A stretch of 64,000 bases of DNA from Rhizodiscina lignyota (GCA_010015805.1 ML978132.1:62001-126000), one strand, 5' to 3'; counted from the stretch's first letter, positions 1 through 11,759 are shown. Translations and numbers: made by a program. The notes: a model not told the origin generated them from the sequence alone.

Positions 1-854
1 TTTATCAACAGGACCCTAACAAGCGGGAGCATTTCCACTGGATAGTGGAAGGAGCTAAAGGGTGAGGAATCAGTGAAGAAATATTCCAAGGCGATGGACT
101 CACTTATACCTTGTGAATCGCGTGCAACATGCTGCTTAGGTAGGCAGGCAGCCCGTAGCAGGTCGGATGGGAAACCGTAAGCACCGGTTTCCAGTCACTC
201 GCGCCACTAGATAGTTGAGCTGCCATTTGCCAGTTTGACAACAATGAAGACATAAACCCCATTGGGTAACGAACAGCATCAATGCGCGAAAATATTAATT
301 TTACAGGTAAGAGAGCAAGTGCTCCTTTTATGGTTGAAAAACAGCCACTCTCAGTCCTCCGTAATCAGACCGACAGCGGGTCCTCAGGCCAGATGGAGTA
401 ACGACGTCGTAACCGACTCGGACGAGAAAGCCTCAGAAATATCCTATCTATGACTCAATCCAGTAATGTCTCTAGGCAAGTGGGCGACAAAAAAGCTGAG
501 CCATGGCTACAATATGTCGAACCGTGACGATGCATATACTCTTTATTTTATATAGATTATATTCACTAAGTCCAAGTTTTTTAGATAAATACTGTCTAGT
601 GTATATTTAATCGGACTTTCAGAGATGCTCTCACTGGTGTAGAAGAAGATATCTCATATCTACTGCACGCATTCAAATTCACGACTCCACGAGACTCAAG
701 TATTGTCACTTTTCTCATATCGAAGTCTAGTTCGTAAGCTACTTGCTCTCTAGAGTCGTGTGAATGAAGTCTAAGAAATGCAATCAGTGAATCATGCAGC
801 TCATGAAAATCCGTCTTTTGGTTCCAATTCATCAAAAGATCGCATTCCGAAGAT
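1..854. other. Intergenic, no supported gene
   Basis: Only short open frames without recognisable motifs are present, the longest being 63 codons at 262-453. The right part (540-850) is AT-rich and is the downstream region of the leftward DUF89 gene. No tRNA or repeat was recognised. Confidence 0.5.
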
Positions 855-2581
855 CTAAGAAACCCCATCACTAAACTCGACAACTGCCCATTTCCCAGTC
901 CAAGCCCACTTCCTCGCTCCACTATCACCGCCGCCTCCCTCCATTGCTCGAAGCTCCTCGTCCCTTCCCTCAGGCAAGCCAACGACGACATCGCCTTTAC
1001 AAGTTCGCAACGCCAACACACGCAATCCAGATGAACCGCCAAGCGGGCCAAGCGCTTGCGAGAATGGGGTCGTGGCGGGCCACATTGCCTATCCAAAGCT
1101 GATTAGCACATATCCCCCGCTATTGTTCTTTTAAGAAGATGACTTACGTCGCCAGTCAGCTTCCTGTAGTTCAAATCTCCTTTGAAGATTGCCAATTCGC
1201 TCTTCTTCAGGTCGTCCCACAGATCCGGCGCACTCGTTGGTAGACGCCAGAAGCTTCCACCCTCCGTCCAGAAGGTGTTGGGTCTCAACACCAGTTGGCC
1301 TTCGGCATGAAAGGTACTCCATTGCTGGAATAAGAATTTCACATTATCGACTTCCTGATCAGACAGAGGCTTAGGCGTTCTTTCGGCATGCTTATCATCG
1401 TCCGAGAGCGAGGTGTAGAACGTTTGCGGATCCGCTAGAGCATTCAACAGTGCGCTGAAATCCGCTGGCACAACGTCCGACACAAACCATGGTATCGTCT
1501 TCGGGTGCAGCACAATGGTTGTGGCAAGACCGGAGGTCAGGAGATACCCGGCAAGAATGAGGTCGACGAAAAGCTCGAAGCCGGCATTGTCCAGGACGAA
1601 ATCAACTCTTCTCTCCGGCTTGCCCTCCTTTTGCAATTCCCGCAACGCTGCGAATGCAGCTGGTAGGTCGTTGACGAGTATATTCTTCTCTGATGCCTTC
1701 CTAGCCTCTGCGCCTTGTAGCTTCTGAAAGTCAACGTATGACAGGTTCGTGAGCAGCGATAAATCGGTCGCATTGCCCCAAAGACAGATCTCGCACATCT
1801 CAATGAAGAGCAGTTTCTCCGCAGCCTCGACCTCGTCTGCAGACTTGGATTCTGACGGAGGCGCAGTCTTGTCCTTCTCTATTTGTGCGACAATGTCTTT
1901 ATATTTCGCGGCAAGTTCAAGGATGGCGGGACGTGAGGAGCGTATGGAGGCGGTCTTTTGGCGTGCGAAGATGTCGTATGTCTTCCAGTGCTTGGAGAGG
2001 GAGAACAGACTGTTCATTCGCCTATCTTGTACTCATCAGCATCAATTGGTGCAGAATTCGAACGTTGAGCGACGATGAGACAGTACCTATACATGTAGCA
2101 CTCTGAATATAGCCATGCAACATCTAACCAGTTCGGATTACCTCGCTGCTCGAGCTCCTGATTGTAGCCTGCGATATCCGGCTGTCCGTCGTCTGGAAGA
2201 GGTCTTCGCCAAGTTAGGGCATTGCCAGGACTGAAGCGGAGGATACACACGTCAATTGTCTGCCATGTTGTAGCTCATACTTCAGCTTGGCGAGGTCCGA
2301 TACGATCCGCTTCCCTTCTTCAATGACACCTGCGTCGCTCGCGGCGGCGGTGGATCGATGGACATCGTCAATTGCTGCTGTCTGCGGGGTTTCGTTTAGG
2401 ACGATGTCTCATTCGAAAAGTTTGGAGGTATCATACAACGATCACTGGCCAGCGCTCTCTGGCAGAGGGATATGCGAACGAGAGCTCGTCTGCTGTGCTC
2501 CACAGTGCTATCGTACAAGAGTCAGCACTCTGTCAATGGACACGGAGGGTTAAGCCTACGGGTCTTGGTGTCGAACTCCAT
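855..2581 (-). CDS. DUF89/ARMT1-type damage-control phosphatase
   Basis: Metal-dependent carbohydrate-phosphate phosphatase of the DUF89 family, related to human ARMT1 and yeast YMR027W. The family is thought to remove damaged or excess sugar phosphates in the cytosol. Exons (minus strand) are 2560-2581, 2437-2507, 2251-2381, 2087-2203, 1148-2021 and 855-1088; they sum to 483 codons (482 aa), near the yeast length. Seen in the translation: an N-terminal start MEFDTKTPLW, the motif RWPVIV before AIDDV, then FVLDNAGFEL (metal-site Asp/Asn), GDLNYRKLTGD, a Leu-rich RTCK segment and a C-terminal TGKWAVVEFS. Every junction keeps the frame and has a GT donor and an AG acceptor. The first exon is only 22 nt, so the start is the least certain part. 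The gene is head to head with the carrier gene at 2905, with about 320 bp between the starts. Confidence 0.9.
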
Positions 2582-2904
2582 CTTCTGCGACGTTGATCGA
2601 GGGGTGGACAGAGCGTTGAGATGCTGGAGTACCGTAACTTATTTATTTCCTGTCGCAATTGCCGCAATAGGTACTCCGCCTCGAAATTTTCGGTGCTTGC
2701 TCGATCGAAAACGCCGACGAAAACGCCATGTGAAGGAACTTAGCGGGTTGTGGCGCATGACGTCGCCTGCATCCATGTCAAGCAGCCGCAAAAAGCATGC
2801 AAGCATTCGCACTTCAATCTCGACGGCATCATCGCCGTCTGCCTCCCAAGAAATGCTCTGGAGACATGCCTCATCTGCTACAGCATGATACACCTGTGCT
2901 CTAG

Positions 2905-4080
2905 ATGCCTCGAGTCGTGCCGCCCATCGATGGGCGCACTTCCAACTCCTCCCTCAACCCATCCTTCGTCGAGTCGGTAGCCGGCTTTTCTGCAGGTGTC
3001 GTCGCGACGTTGGTCGTGCATCCCTTCGACATCCTCAAGACCCGCCTTCAACGTATGCACTCTCCCAACATCCGATCCGAGTGTGCGAGGCAAACTCAGA
3101 GCCGAGGCTGACCAGACGCGCAGTGGACCAGTCAACCAAAGCACAATGGGGCAGCTCGTGGAAAATTCTACGGAAGATTGTGCGCGAAGAGGGCAATGTT
3201 ACAGCACTGTATAGAGGCCTCTGGCCGAATATGATCGGGAATTCTGTTAGCTGGGCACTGTATTTCCTCTGGTACGTTGGGATGGGCTGATCCGGCGGAG
3301 TATGAGGCGCTGACACGCGTACCAGGTATCGCAACATCAAAGACTTCTTCCAGGCTCAGAGAGGCCCCGGCGGTCGGCTATCATCGGCAGACTATCTGCT
3401 GGCATCTGGGACATCAGGTACCGTAAAACGGCGTTGCGGTGTATAATCATCTGACAGTGATAGGCATCCTAACCGCTGTGTGCACCAATCCAATATGGGT
3501 CATAAAGACTCGAATGATCTCGACCGGTCGGAACACACCCGGAGCGTATACGGGCATGTGGCACGGCACAAAAGAAATAGCACGGACTGAAGGGCTGCGT
3601 GGCTTCTATCGAGGCCTCTTACCCAGCCTTTTCGGCGTGTCTCATGGCGCAATACAATTCATGGCCTACGAGCAACTAAAGCTCAGGCGTAGCGCACAAA
3701 TCAACAATGCTGAATTGAGTAATTGGGATTACCTCACGCTGAGTGCCGTCTCAAAAATATTTGCTGGCAGTATTACGTATCCATATCAAGTGGTGCGGTC
3801 GCGACTTCAGACGTACGATGCTCAAATCGCCTACACGTCCGCGGGCGACGTTGTCACACAAGTTTGGCGGAAAGAGGGAATACGAGGATTTTACAAAGGG
3901 TGAGTCAATGACGACCTGCCTTACATCCATTATTTTTGGCTGATACCCTCTCAAATCAGTCTTGTGCCAAATATTGTTCGCGTCCTGCCATCAACTTGCG
4001 TTACGTTTCTGGTCTACGAGAACACGAAATTCTACCTTCCCCGATTTTATGATACCCACAATACAGCGGAATTAGAATAA
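2905..4080 (+). CDS. FLX1: Mitochondrial FAD/folate carrier (SLC25 family)
   Basis: Inner-membrane mitochondrial carrier, most like yeast Flx1 and SLC25A32, which move FAD or folate between cytosol and matrix. Exons 2905-3052, 3100-3271, 3326-3417, 3464-3899 and 3960-4080 give 322 aa. The three carrier signatures are visible: HPFDILKTR, TNPIWVIKTR and TYPYQVVRSR. The Trp in the second and PYQVV in the third are typical of this subfamily, as is the ending PNIVRVLPSTCVTFLVYEN. Each half-repeat also has the G-x-RG-F-Y-KG type loop (RGFYRG, RGFYKG). Substrate choice between FAD and folate cannot be decided from sequence alone. The first intron is 47 nt; its acceptor was chosen because it is the only one that keeps the frame. 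Confidence 0.88.
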
Positions 4081-4446
4081 TCGGATCGGCCTCAGTGGCT
4101 ACCAAAATGAGGGGCATTTGGATGTGTGGTCGACGAAAATATGCGAAGCCGACCTCTTTCTAACGGCTGCAAGATCATTTGATGACTCGAGCTTGCATTG
4201 TACATTACCTGATGCCGACTTGGCCACAGATGATTTTTTGATAACTGGGTACCATTAAACGTTCACCGTTATTTTCTCAGTGAATTTATATATTTATGCG
4301 CTCGCCGGCACCACTGCTGCGAGCACTTTCACTCTTGTTAGCAAACCATTCAGCGCTACATTGTAGGCTTTTGTCGCGCCAAAATTTGGACTTTTTCGCG
4401 GACTCTATTTCCAAGACTTTCTGGTTAGCTTCCTGGGTTTCTCATC
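4081..4446. other. Intergenic spacer between two rightward genes
   Basis: This is the 3' region of the carrier gene and the promoter of the next gene. An AT-rich stretch with TATATATTTAT lies near 4285-4297. No coding signal was seen. Confidence 0.5.
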
Positions 4447-5331
4447 ATGTCTCACGGGGGTTCGGATAGGGTTGGCGGACCCAAAAGAATCGGTAGTCCT
4501 CCAATCCGCAATCTTCCAAAGGTCTTCAGTCCATATATATGCGACCGACCAAAGGAAGTCACGAAGGCATCAAACAACTCTCGAGGCCTTTGTCCGATAT
4601 CCGCCGATTTGCAAGCCGTTCTCTCACACCTCGACGAAAGAGAGCTCTCACGCTTCCTTCTGTGGTATCTTTACCACGATCTAGCCTGGTCTCCCCCCGC
4701 CGAGGAACCAAATCTCTCACTCCCCATCTCTCCCAACCCCGGATTCATCCGTCTGGGCGCGGAGCTCCGTCACTGTGCCCCAAAAGGCCCGATCACGTTT
4801 CCAAAGCGATTGCAGGAACTCTGCGACTCGCTATATGTCGATGTTGAGCATGTGCGAAATTGCATCGAGCGCGTCGCCGACCTAGAGAGATTAGTCCTCA
4901 CTGATGCCGCTGAACTCCGTAGAGTGAACAGTGGCTCTAAGGCCGCAATGGCACTGCTAGAGCGTCACTACTCGCTTCTCAGCCGCCTGTACCTTTCCAC
5001 CCCGCAGGAGGAAGAAAGACGTTCACATATCAAGGAGGTTATCGAGAATTTCCGTCACAAGTTGAAGAATCCGCATGACAGATGCCTCAAGTCGACGGAA
5101 ACCCATCTGTTTGTCATCACGAGGTCATATTGTTATTGTTTCATCGACGACGAGTGGACTGCGAGGTTTCTAGGGAGGTACGTCGATGACCAGACCAGGT
5201 CCACCATGTTCGAGGAGAAAGAGAGAGTTGCACAGATGATCAAGAAGCATGAGAGCAGCGACCATTTGGGAGCGAAGACGTTCGGAGTAATTGGAGATCG
5301 GAGACCTCGAAAGTCGTCGCAGAGCTCGTAG
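4447..5331 (+). CDS. Hypothetical protein, 294 aa
   Basis: Single uninterrupted reading frame of 294 codons starting at ATG 4447, in a sensible position after an AT-rich promoter. I do not recognise the family. The middle (about residues 105-225) is predicted to be mostly helical with regular Leu/Glu/Arg spacing, and contains an aromatic/Cys patch SYCYCFIDDEW. The N-terminal 60 residues and the Lys/Ser-rich C-terminus look disordered. There is no signal peptide or membrane segment. Its length, normal codon use and lack of stops support it as real; its function is unknown. Confidence 0.65.
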   Translation: MSHGGSDRVGGPKRIGSPPIRNLPKVFSPYICDRPKEVTKASNNSRGLCPISADLQAVLSHLDERELSRFLLWYLYHDLAWSPPAEEPNLSLPISPNPGFIRLGAELRHCAPKGPITFPKRLQELCDSLYVDVEHVRNCIERVADLERLVLTDAAELRRVNSGSKAAMALLERHYSLLSRLYLSTPQEEERRSHIKEVIENFRHKLKNPHDRCLKSTETHLFVITRSYCYCFIDDEWTARFLGRYVDDQTRSTMFEEKERVAQMIKKHESSDHLGAKTFGVIGDRRPRKSSQSS

Positions 5332-5993
5332 AAGAGAAACTAACCAGATGTCAGCAGCACTGAACAGATACGATACGCTTATTCATTTTCATTTTACAAG
5401 AGAATTTCGGGGGCGCATTGGTGAATGTAATTAATATGGCAAAAGACACTCCAGCGACTTTATTTTCCACTTTTAGACCTCTGTCTTCTGCGAGTTCCGT
5501 CTGCGAACTACTTTTGGCCTAGAGATACCACCTGGTAGCATTATGTAGGCCAGCGCAATTCGAATATATTCGAAAGTTTGAAAGTTCAAAGACTTGAAGT
5601 AATATATCGACGGTGAAGCTTCTGGAACGGTCTTCCTCTTGAATTCCCATTTCGGGGACCGATATTAAATAATTTAATATATTGATTGAGCAAAGCAAAG
5701 AAGCAATGTAAGCGATCAAAATTTCCGATGATAGAAAAAGTTGCAAAGAGAATCTGCAAGAAAATATAGAGAGAGGAAAGGAAATACTTTACTTATACTT
5801 GCAAACCCTGTGACGTGGTCGGCGCTTGCAGGTGAATGAAAGTCGACCGATTCCATCATTTGCAACAAACAATGACTGAAATCAAGGCACGAGGTGTTCG
5901 GCACTTCAGGGGCGACTAATTTGAGCACCAAGTGACTGAACACCCTCCGTGTCACGGAAAACCTCAGGATCGGACTGAGTTGCTTGGTCGCCC
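5332..5993. other. AT-rich intergenic region
   Basis: Convergent 3' regions of the hypothetical gene (plus) and the isochorismatase-like gene (minus). It has short AT-rich inverted stretches around 5665-5690 (TTAAATAATTTAATATATTG). The open frames here are short and low in complexity; none is supported. Confidence 0.5.
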
Positions 5994-6611
5994 CTAAGGA
6001 TACCATTGCTCCCACGGTAGCAAGTTTGCACCCTTCTCCTGCAATTCTTCGTCGATGTCTCTCTCGATTTCCACGGCCTTCTTCTCCTCCGTATCGTATG
6101 TAGAGTGCGCACCGGAGAGAACAGTGACATCGAATCCAGCGCCAAGAGCGCCTTTTGATGTGGCCTGCACGCAGCAGTCACTCTGAATGCCAAAGGTCAC
6201 GATTCTCTTCACACCGCTTTGCTTCAGTTGTGAAGCAAGCTCCGGGTTCGATTCGAAGGTGTCTCTGCGTATGCGTAAGGAGGCAAGACATGGAACCTCG
6301 GAATCCGATGTAGCTTACTGGGTCTGCTTCCCAACCAACATCTCATGATCATCTTCTTCTCGAGGCTTGAACACAAGCTCCCATGGCTTGCTTCCCTTAA
6401 TCAACGTCCCATCTGTTTCTTCATGCTGGACAAAGACAATCTCCAAGTCAGAAGGAGCGCCATTTGAACGGCCCTTATCAATGTAGGATCTGGCTCTATC
6501 CAGAAGGGCAGTCCCAGCGTCGCAAATGCGCGAGGCGTCCGGTATCCTCGTTTGTGGATCAAGCGCAAGCTCGTCCTGGATATCGATCACGAAGAGGGCT
6601 GTTTTGGCCAT
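5994..6611 (-). CDS. Isochorismatase-like cysteine hydrolase
   Basis: Small hydrolase of the isochorismatase superfamily (includes nicotinamidases and isochorismatases), probably cytosolic. Exons 6319-6611 and 5994-6264 total 187 aa, the usual size of the family. Seen: ALFVIDIQDELA near the N-terminus with the catalytic Asp, and the nucleophile segment FGIQSDCCVQATSKGAL with the Cys followed by V-x2-T. The 54-nt intron begins GTAAGC, ends GCAG and keeps the frame between GKQTQ and DTFESNPEL. The start is chosen at ATG 6611, directly before the conserved beta-strand; the open frame upstream has no conserved residues. The substrate cannot be inferred. Confidence 0.85.
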
Positions 6612-7099
6612 TGCATTATCCTGTGAAAAGAGCAGTGATAGGAAGGGAGACGCGTTCCTTATTATAAATCCGCACAACCTCTGCCGAATGCACGAGTCAT
6701 GCATGGAACGCGTCGCGCGTGCACATGATGTGTCAAGTGGATGGCACAAAAGCTCAGTCGCGCCTGCAATATGGCCACGAGGATACACAGGCCTGTCAGT
6801 TGACATAGAATTATACTGTTAATCATGGTGTACATAGCACCTAATCACCCTGTCTTCATCTAACGCGAAAACAGGATCAATGCTCAGCAATTTGGGAACC
6901 CTCCCTCTCGTCATTTCTACACCAGTTGCGCAACTGGTTCCATCCCTTAGTTAAGTGGACAGCAACCGAGAGCCGCAAACTTCGGAATCAACACTGATAC
7001 TAGCCGATAAATCTTGAATGTGCATTCCTCGAAACGATTTCAAATCAGACGCTCTTAAACTCAATTGCTCTTCTCGACTTCCAAACTTTACAAACGCTC
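6612..7099. other. Intergenic, upstream of the hydrolase
   Basis: Promoter side of the isochorismatase-like gene and 3' side of the b2-like dehydrogenase gene. No coding or repeat signal was recognised. Confidence 0.5.
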
Positions 7100-8716
7100 T
7101 TACAGTCGACTTGACATGCGCAGTTCATGCGGCACTCTCACCAGATCTGGACTCAACTGCTTGAGGTCCGTAACCCCCAGTAATTTCATTGTTATCTCAA
7201 TTTCGTCGGCCAATACTAGTCCGAGTCAGCATCCATCCATAAAGTATGATATCTTGTACTTACTGTCAATGACTCTCTCGATACCCTTCACCCCGTATAC
7301 AGCTGCCGCATACATGAAGGGTCTCCCAACCGCAACCGAAGTCGCTCCGAGGCATAGTGCTTTCAAGATATCCGCACCAGTTCGGAAGCTCCCATCACAG
7401 TAAATTTCCATTCGACCCAGAATTTCCGGGGCCATTGAACGGATCTCCAATAGCGTTTCAAGCGAGCTCGGCGCATCCTGGAGCTGTCTACCGCCATGAT
7501 TGCTCAGATAGATGCCCTGGCAGCCCGTATCATACGCCATCTTCGCATCCGCGGCAGATTGGATGCCCTTGAGCACGATGGGTCCGTCCCACTCTTTCCG
7601 GATCCATTTGAGGTCGTCCCAGTTCAGTGCCTGCGATATGACACCTGGTCGGGAACGGCCTCCAGTTTGCGGTCTGCCATCTTTGGCCTTACCATCTTTC
7701 CCATCTGAGACCAAATTCCCAACCGGCCGTTCCGTTATGCCCGCTTCGATCAATTCACGAGATTGGAGCCTGCGGTCCTGGATGCGCTTGCCTAAAATAT
7801 GGGTGTCGACTGTAATGAAGAGGCCCTTGTAGCCGAGCGCACGTGCACGCCGGAGGAAGTCCTGTGTGATTTTTTGGTTCGAGTTCACGTAGAGCTGCAG
7901 AAACAGCTGGCTCCGGTCCCGCATATTCGACTCGGCCTGCGCCGTTCTAAATGATTCCATAATAACATCATGCGTCAGCGTTGCCGACGTACTCACACAA
8001 TAATGCGTGGCTTTCTGTGCTGCACCTCTTGCAACCACACGCTCTGCATCACTGTGCATCGAGCCCGCCAGACCCATTGGTGCGATGAAGAACGGAAACC
8101 GGCTTTGATGGGACAGCATACAGCGTGTCGAATTCACGTGCTCTACATTTCGCATGACGCGAGGGCGGAAAGAGAGGCTGGACCAGGTGCGGTGATATGA
8201 ATTGATCCGATCCTCTAAGCTGGAGAATGAGTGGACGTAAGTGAACGCTCGATCGGAGAGCAGTGCTTTCGCAACTGGCTCGAAATCGTGAGTCATAACC
8301 ATGGAGACTATTGGAGGAATCTCATTCTCCGATCCTGTATTCCCGGTGGTCGATTTCTTTGGTTGAGCAAGTGCCGAAGGATTACCAGTGAGTTTCCCCA
8401 GACATTGTCCTAAATCACACTCAGCATATTCAGAACTATGAAGACGAACATGCGACGAGACTAACCCTGAGTCATATGCTCATCCAGAGTTTGCTGTGTA
8501 TGGACTTCGTTAAATGCCTCCGAGGCGTCCTAGCAGCTGTCAATGTCGTCTCTTGTCTCACGCCTCAGAGGAACCCACAGCTCCGGCATATTTAAGAATA
8601 AGACTAGGGCCTCCAGGATGTTCGTCGACGAAAGAAGTCACATCGTACACCTTCGAATTGACTACTATCCAACATGACTGCATTCCGTTGTGCTTTGCGA
8701 CCTCTGCGGCGTCCAT
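7100..8716 (-). CDS. Flavocytochrome b2-like FMN-dependent 2-hydroxyacid dehydrogenase
   Basis: Fusion of an N-terminal cytochrome b5 haem domain and an FMN alpha-hydroxyacid dehydrogenase domain, the layout of L-lactate:cytochrome c oxidoreductase (yeast Cyb2). Exons 8579-8716, 8466-8529, 7264-8409 and 7100-7215 sum to 487 aa. Haem ligands: EHPGG (about residue 36) and FNEVH (about residue 58). FMN-domain landmarks: LFLQLYVN, FITVDTH, IVLKGI (Lys), then YLSNHGGRQL with the catalytic His and substrate-binding Arg. The C-terminus LADEIEITMKLLGV is typical. An in-frame TAA lies directly upstream of ATG 8716, which fixes the start. No mitochondrial presequence precedes the haem domain, unlike Cyb2, so it may be cytosolic. 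The usual active-site YYSS-type segment reads YVHSFSS here, so the substrate may differ from lactate. Confidence 0.9.
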
Positions 8717-9665
8717 GGCTTACAAGCTCGAAATTACAGGAACAATGCTCGCTGAGAGTTGGGGATGATGCTCAGCAGTGTACACGGGCAGAGAGGATAA
8801 AATGCTAACAATGACCGAAAAGTTCAGAACGCTACGAAGTGATGTATGAGATGCGCCAAATGAATCTCCAAAGCTTGAGGTCTCGAAAAGTGCGCGACAG
8901 GAGTTCACCAAGGTCTCCTAATCGATGCAAATCGAATTGGAAGTGATGCAATTGGATCAAAGGTTTCCGGGATATCAGGAGTCGCTCTTAAAGATTCTTA
9001 CCCTCCGCATAATCGGCATTCTGTCCTGTGTGTACAGTCTGTCGCCCGTTGTGATTGCGGAGATCTTGCTGGTGAGAACCTCGGGAAAAGCTGCTGGCGG
9101 AAAACGCGGGGAGGTGCATAACGAAATCCGTTAAGGCCGACCCATGTTGCCATAGTCGTGGAGAGACGACGAGACTCGTGGCGGAGAACTACATATGCAA
9201 TTTTGCTATTGTTGCATGAACAGATGTTTTGGTTGTTCTATCATATTACCCTTGTAATAGGATTCGTTCTCCAGGTGTGGTCAAAGGAATGTGTTCCTTC
9301 AGAGACAGAAATAAGAAGAAACCATGGCGGTTTGAAATGCTGACTCTAAATTTCTGATAGTTTTAACTGCGAATTCGAACCGACTGTCAACTCCACTGTC
9401 ATCAGCGTCAAATGATATTCCATTTGAGCGGCCCGATGGAACATCCTCACTCGATCGTTGCGATATCAGTTTCTTCGCTTTGTCGGGAGCATTGGCTATA
9501 TTCTTTGTCATCTCACCGACTCGATAGTTCATACATATTTCACCGCTTGTCTCATATGCTGCTTCTCAGAAATGTAGAATATACCACGGTATTATCTGTG
9601 TGCGACGGGCAAATAAAGTACCACTTGGACAGACGCAATCCGGCAAATCTCGAACTCCATAACCA
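8717..9665. other. Intergenic, nothing supported
   Basis: Promoter side of the b2-like gene and 3' side of the AhpD-like gene. Several short frames (60-85 codons) are present in all directions without motifs or splice support. Confidence 0.5.
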
Positions 9666-10298
9666 TTAATCAACTTTCATAGCCTCTGTCCTTGCCGCGT
9701 AACCTCTGTCTGCAATCATCTGGCCTCCTCCCTTCAATTTCTCGACGTCATCCGGCATCGCTCCTGTAAGGCCGTCCACATATCGGTTAAACATGCAGAA
9801 GAGGGCCGCAATGAGGACAGTGTCATGAATATCCATATCAGTGGCGCCAGATTCTTTGGCATCGGCGACGGCTTCTGGAGTGATATTCAGGCCACTGTCG
9901 CGCACCTGAGACGCGATCTTTAAGAGTCGCTTCAATTTTGGACTAGCCTCAGTCTCTTCGGCCGCAATATCACGTCTGATGCAGATGGTGTTGACTGTTT
10001 CCTCGGCCTTGGTTTTGAGGGTTTCAGGGTCCTGCCCGGTGCTCTCGGTATTAGCATTGCAGATATGGGCAGCCGCCACGGCTCCATGGATGGTTGCGCA
10101 ATAGTTGCAACGGTTTAGAGAAGAAACATAGGTTGCGATCATTTCCCTCTCGCTCGGTATCAAGGTCGACTCTGGATGAGAAGTTCGTAGCATATTGTCG
10201 GCCAACGCAGCGAGTTGCATGTAGACATCTGGACGATATGCACCCAACGCCAGCATGCCTGGTAGGTTCACGGGCAACGTTGGAAGACGTGGCGACAT
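9666..10298 (-). CDS. AhpD-like / carboxymuconolactone decarboxylase family protein
   Basis: Intronless frame of 210 aa. The centre holds NRCNYCATIHG (about residues 63-73), the CxxC plus His of the AhpD alkylhydroperoxidase-like fold, and the protein is all-helical in character. Family members reduce peroxides through the CxxC pair or act as decarboxylases; with CxxC present a thiol-peroxidase-like role is more likely. There is no signal peptide. The N-terminus PRLPTLPVNLPGMLALGAYRP fits the family's helix before the core. The start ATG 10298 is the first in frame and lies right after AT-rich promoter sequence. Confidence 0.85.
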   Translation of the reverse strand: MSPRLPTLPVNLPGMLALGAYRPDVYMQLAALADNMLRTSHPESTLIPSEREMIATYVSSLNRCNYCATIHGAVAAAHICNANTESTGQDPETLKTKAEETVNTICIRRDIAAEETEASPKLKRLLKIASQVRDSGLNITPEAVADAKESGATDMDIHDTVLIAALFCMFNRYVDGLTGAMPDDVEKLKGGGQMIADRGYAARTEAMKVD

Positions 10299-10742
10299 CT
10301 TGAACCCGGTGTGATAGTTGATAATGTTTATATTGACCAGCTATATTATTGGATACCAGGACAGAAGCAAAACCAGATTGATTGAGACCTTCATGCATGA
10401 TGCCGGGGACGTACATGAGCCGCATATCCGCCCGTGTACTTACAATCTTGCTAAGCTGCAAAAGTCGACAAAGAAGCGCCGGGGCGGGGTAACTGAGTGG
10501 GCAATATCGTGATACTATGTACTCCGTAAAATGCTTTTGTGCGGACTATAAATGTATTCTATGTGCTACCTTCCATTTCAAGGTTTCGTTCCTCGTATTT
10601 CTTCACCAGAAGCCCGTCCAACTACTGGAGGCGGAGCAGCATTAAGCGCTGAAATCAGCGGTGTGAAATTCGAATGCCTGATGGTATAGTGATATGTTTC
10701 TCTTTCTTACCGCTGTCTATACTCTCTGAATCGTTTGAGTTC
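10299..10742. other. Divergent promoter region
   Basis: Lies between the leftward AhpD-like gene and the rightward membrane protein gene. No coding signal; ordinary regulatory spacer. Confidence 0.45.
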
Positions 10743-11759
10743 ATGTCTCGTGTTACAATTCCGCCTTTCTCCAAGGAGGTGGAGCTCGTTGCAGACAGCG
10801 ACAATGTAGCTGTACCCAATGAACCGTTTATTCTGTCAGATGAGCGTGCTGTAAACAAGTTCATCCGCCAGGAAGTTGAATGTCGCATCCTTGACGAGCT
10901 CGCTCCTTACTTCTTTATATTTGCAAAGCGCTCTGCTTCTCATATTGATACCCTTCACGACTATGTCGGCACGCGCCGTGGCATTACCATTTCTGAAGAT
11001 CCGGGTCTACATTTGGTTCGCGATCACGCCGTCTTCTATATCAAGCCACTCCCACATTGTCTTCTGAACTATTCGTTTTGGAAGCAATATCTTGTGCCGC
11101 CATCATCTTCAGCTTCTTCAAGCCCGACCATCTCCACCGCATACCGCTCTGCTCTTGGCTTCCTTCGATCTTATGGGTGCCTTATACGGCATGAATCGGA
11201 TTTTCGACTTGCTCAAACGGCACTACTCATCCCGCAACATGTATCTTATACCACGTTTCAGCATTTCATCCAACCCTTCAGAGAGCTACCCGATACCACC
11301 GTTTCTCCGCGCTATCAGTACGGTCACATTCGTCTCACGCGACTCAACCTCGCCGTGCGACTACTCCGCCCCGTGTCAACGGGCAAGAGATTCCCGTGGC
11401 CATACCATCGAATGCATTGGCATTCCGATCAGTACCTCGCGCAATTTGCCGCCCCGTTACTGTTTCTGTTCGCGTGCTTGACGCTGGTGCTATCGAGCAT
11501 GCAGGTAGGACTTGCGGCGCAACCAACGGGAGCAGATAGCGCCGAGGAAGTGCAAGGTTCGGGGAAGTGGGAGGTGTTTTCGAAGGCAAGTTTATGGTTC
11601 TCGGTGGTCGTGATCCTAGGTATCGTGGGCATGGGATGCTTTGTGATATTGGGGTTTTCGATGTACGTTCTGAATCGAATCCTTGTCGGGGTTAAGGTGC
11701 ACCAAGCATGGTCAAAACGAGAGATGATTACAGACTTAGAAAGAGGAGAAAAGGGCTAA
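10743..11759 (+). CDS. Fungal membrane protein (DUF6601-like)
   Basis: Uninterrupted frame. ATG 10743 gives 338 aa; an earlier ATG at 10674 would add 23 residues. The text resembles a fungal family I recall as DUF6601: VNKFIRQEVECRILDELAPY, ISEDPGLHLV, FYIKPLPHCLLNYSFW and YGHIRLTRLNL. Two membrane segments lie near the C-terminus: LAQFAAPLLFLFACLTLVL and then SLWFSVVVILGIVGMGCFVI. The function of the family is not known to me. The C-terminal tail is short and charged. The choice between the two starts is open; the shorter form begins just before the conserved acidic N-terminus. Confidence 0.75.
   Translation: MSRVTIPPFSKEVELVADSDNVAVPNEPFILSDERAVNKFIRQEVECRILDELAPYFFIFAKRSASHIDTLHDYVGTRRGITISEDPGLHLVRDHAVFYIKPLPHCLLNYSFWKQYLVPPSSSASSSPTISTAYRSALGFLRSYGCLIRHESDFRLAQTALLIPQHVSYTTFQHFIQPFRELPDTTVSPRYQYGHIRLTRLNLAVRLLRPVSTGKRFPWPYHRMHWHSDQYLAQFAAPLLFLFACLTLVLSSMQVGLAAQPTGADSAEEVQGSGKWEVFSKASLWFSVVVILGIVGMGCFVILGFSMYVLNRILVGVKVHQAWSKREMITDLERGEKG

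Noticed and set aside
596-1096. Overlapping minus-strand frame of 166 codons
   Set aside because: It is a different frame over the last exon of the DUF89 gene, whose own frame has the conserved motifs.
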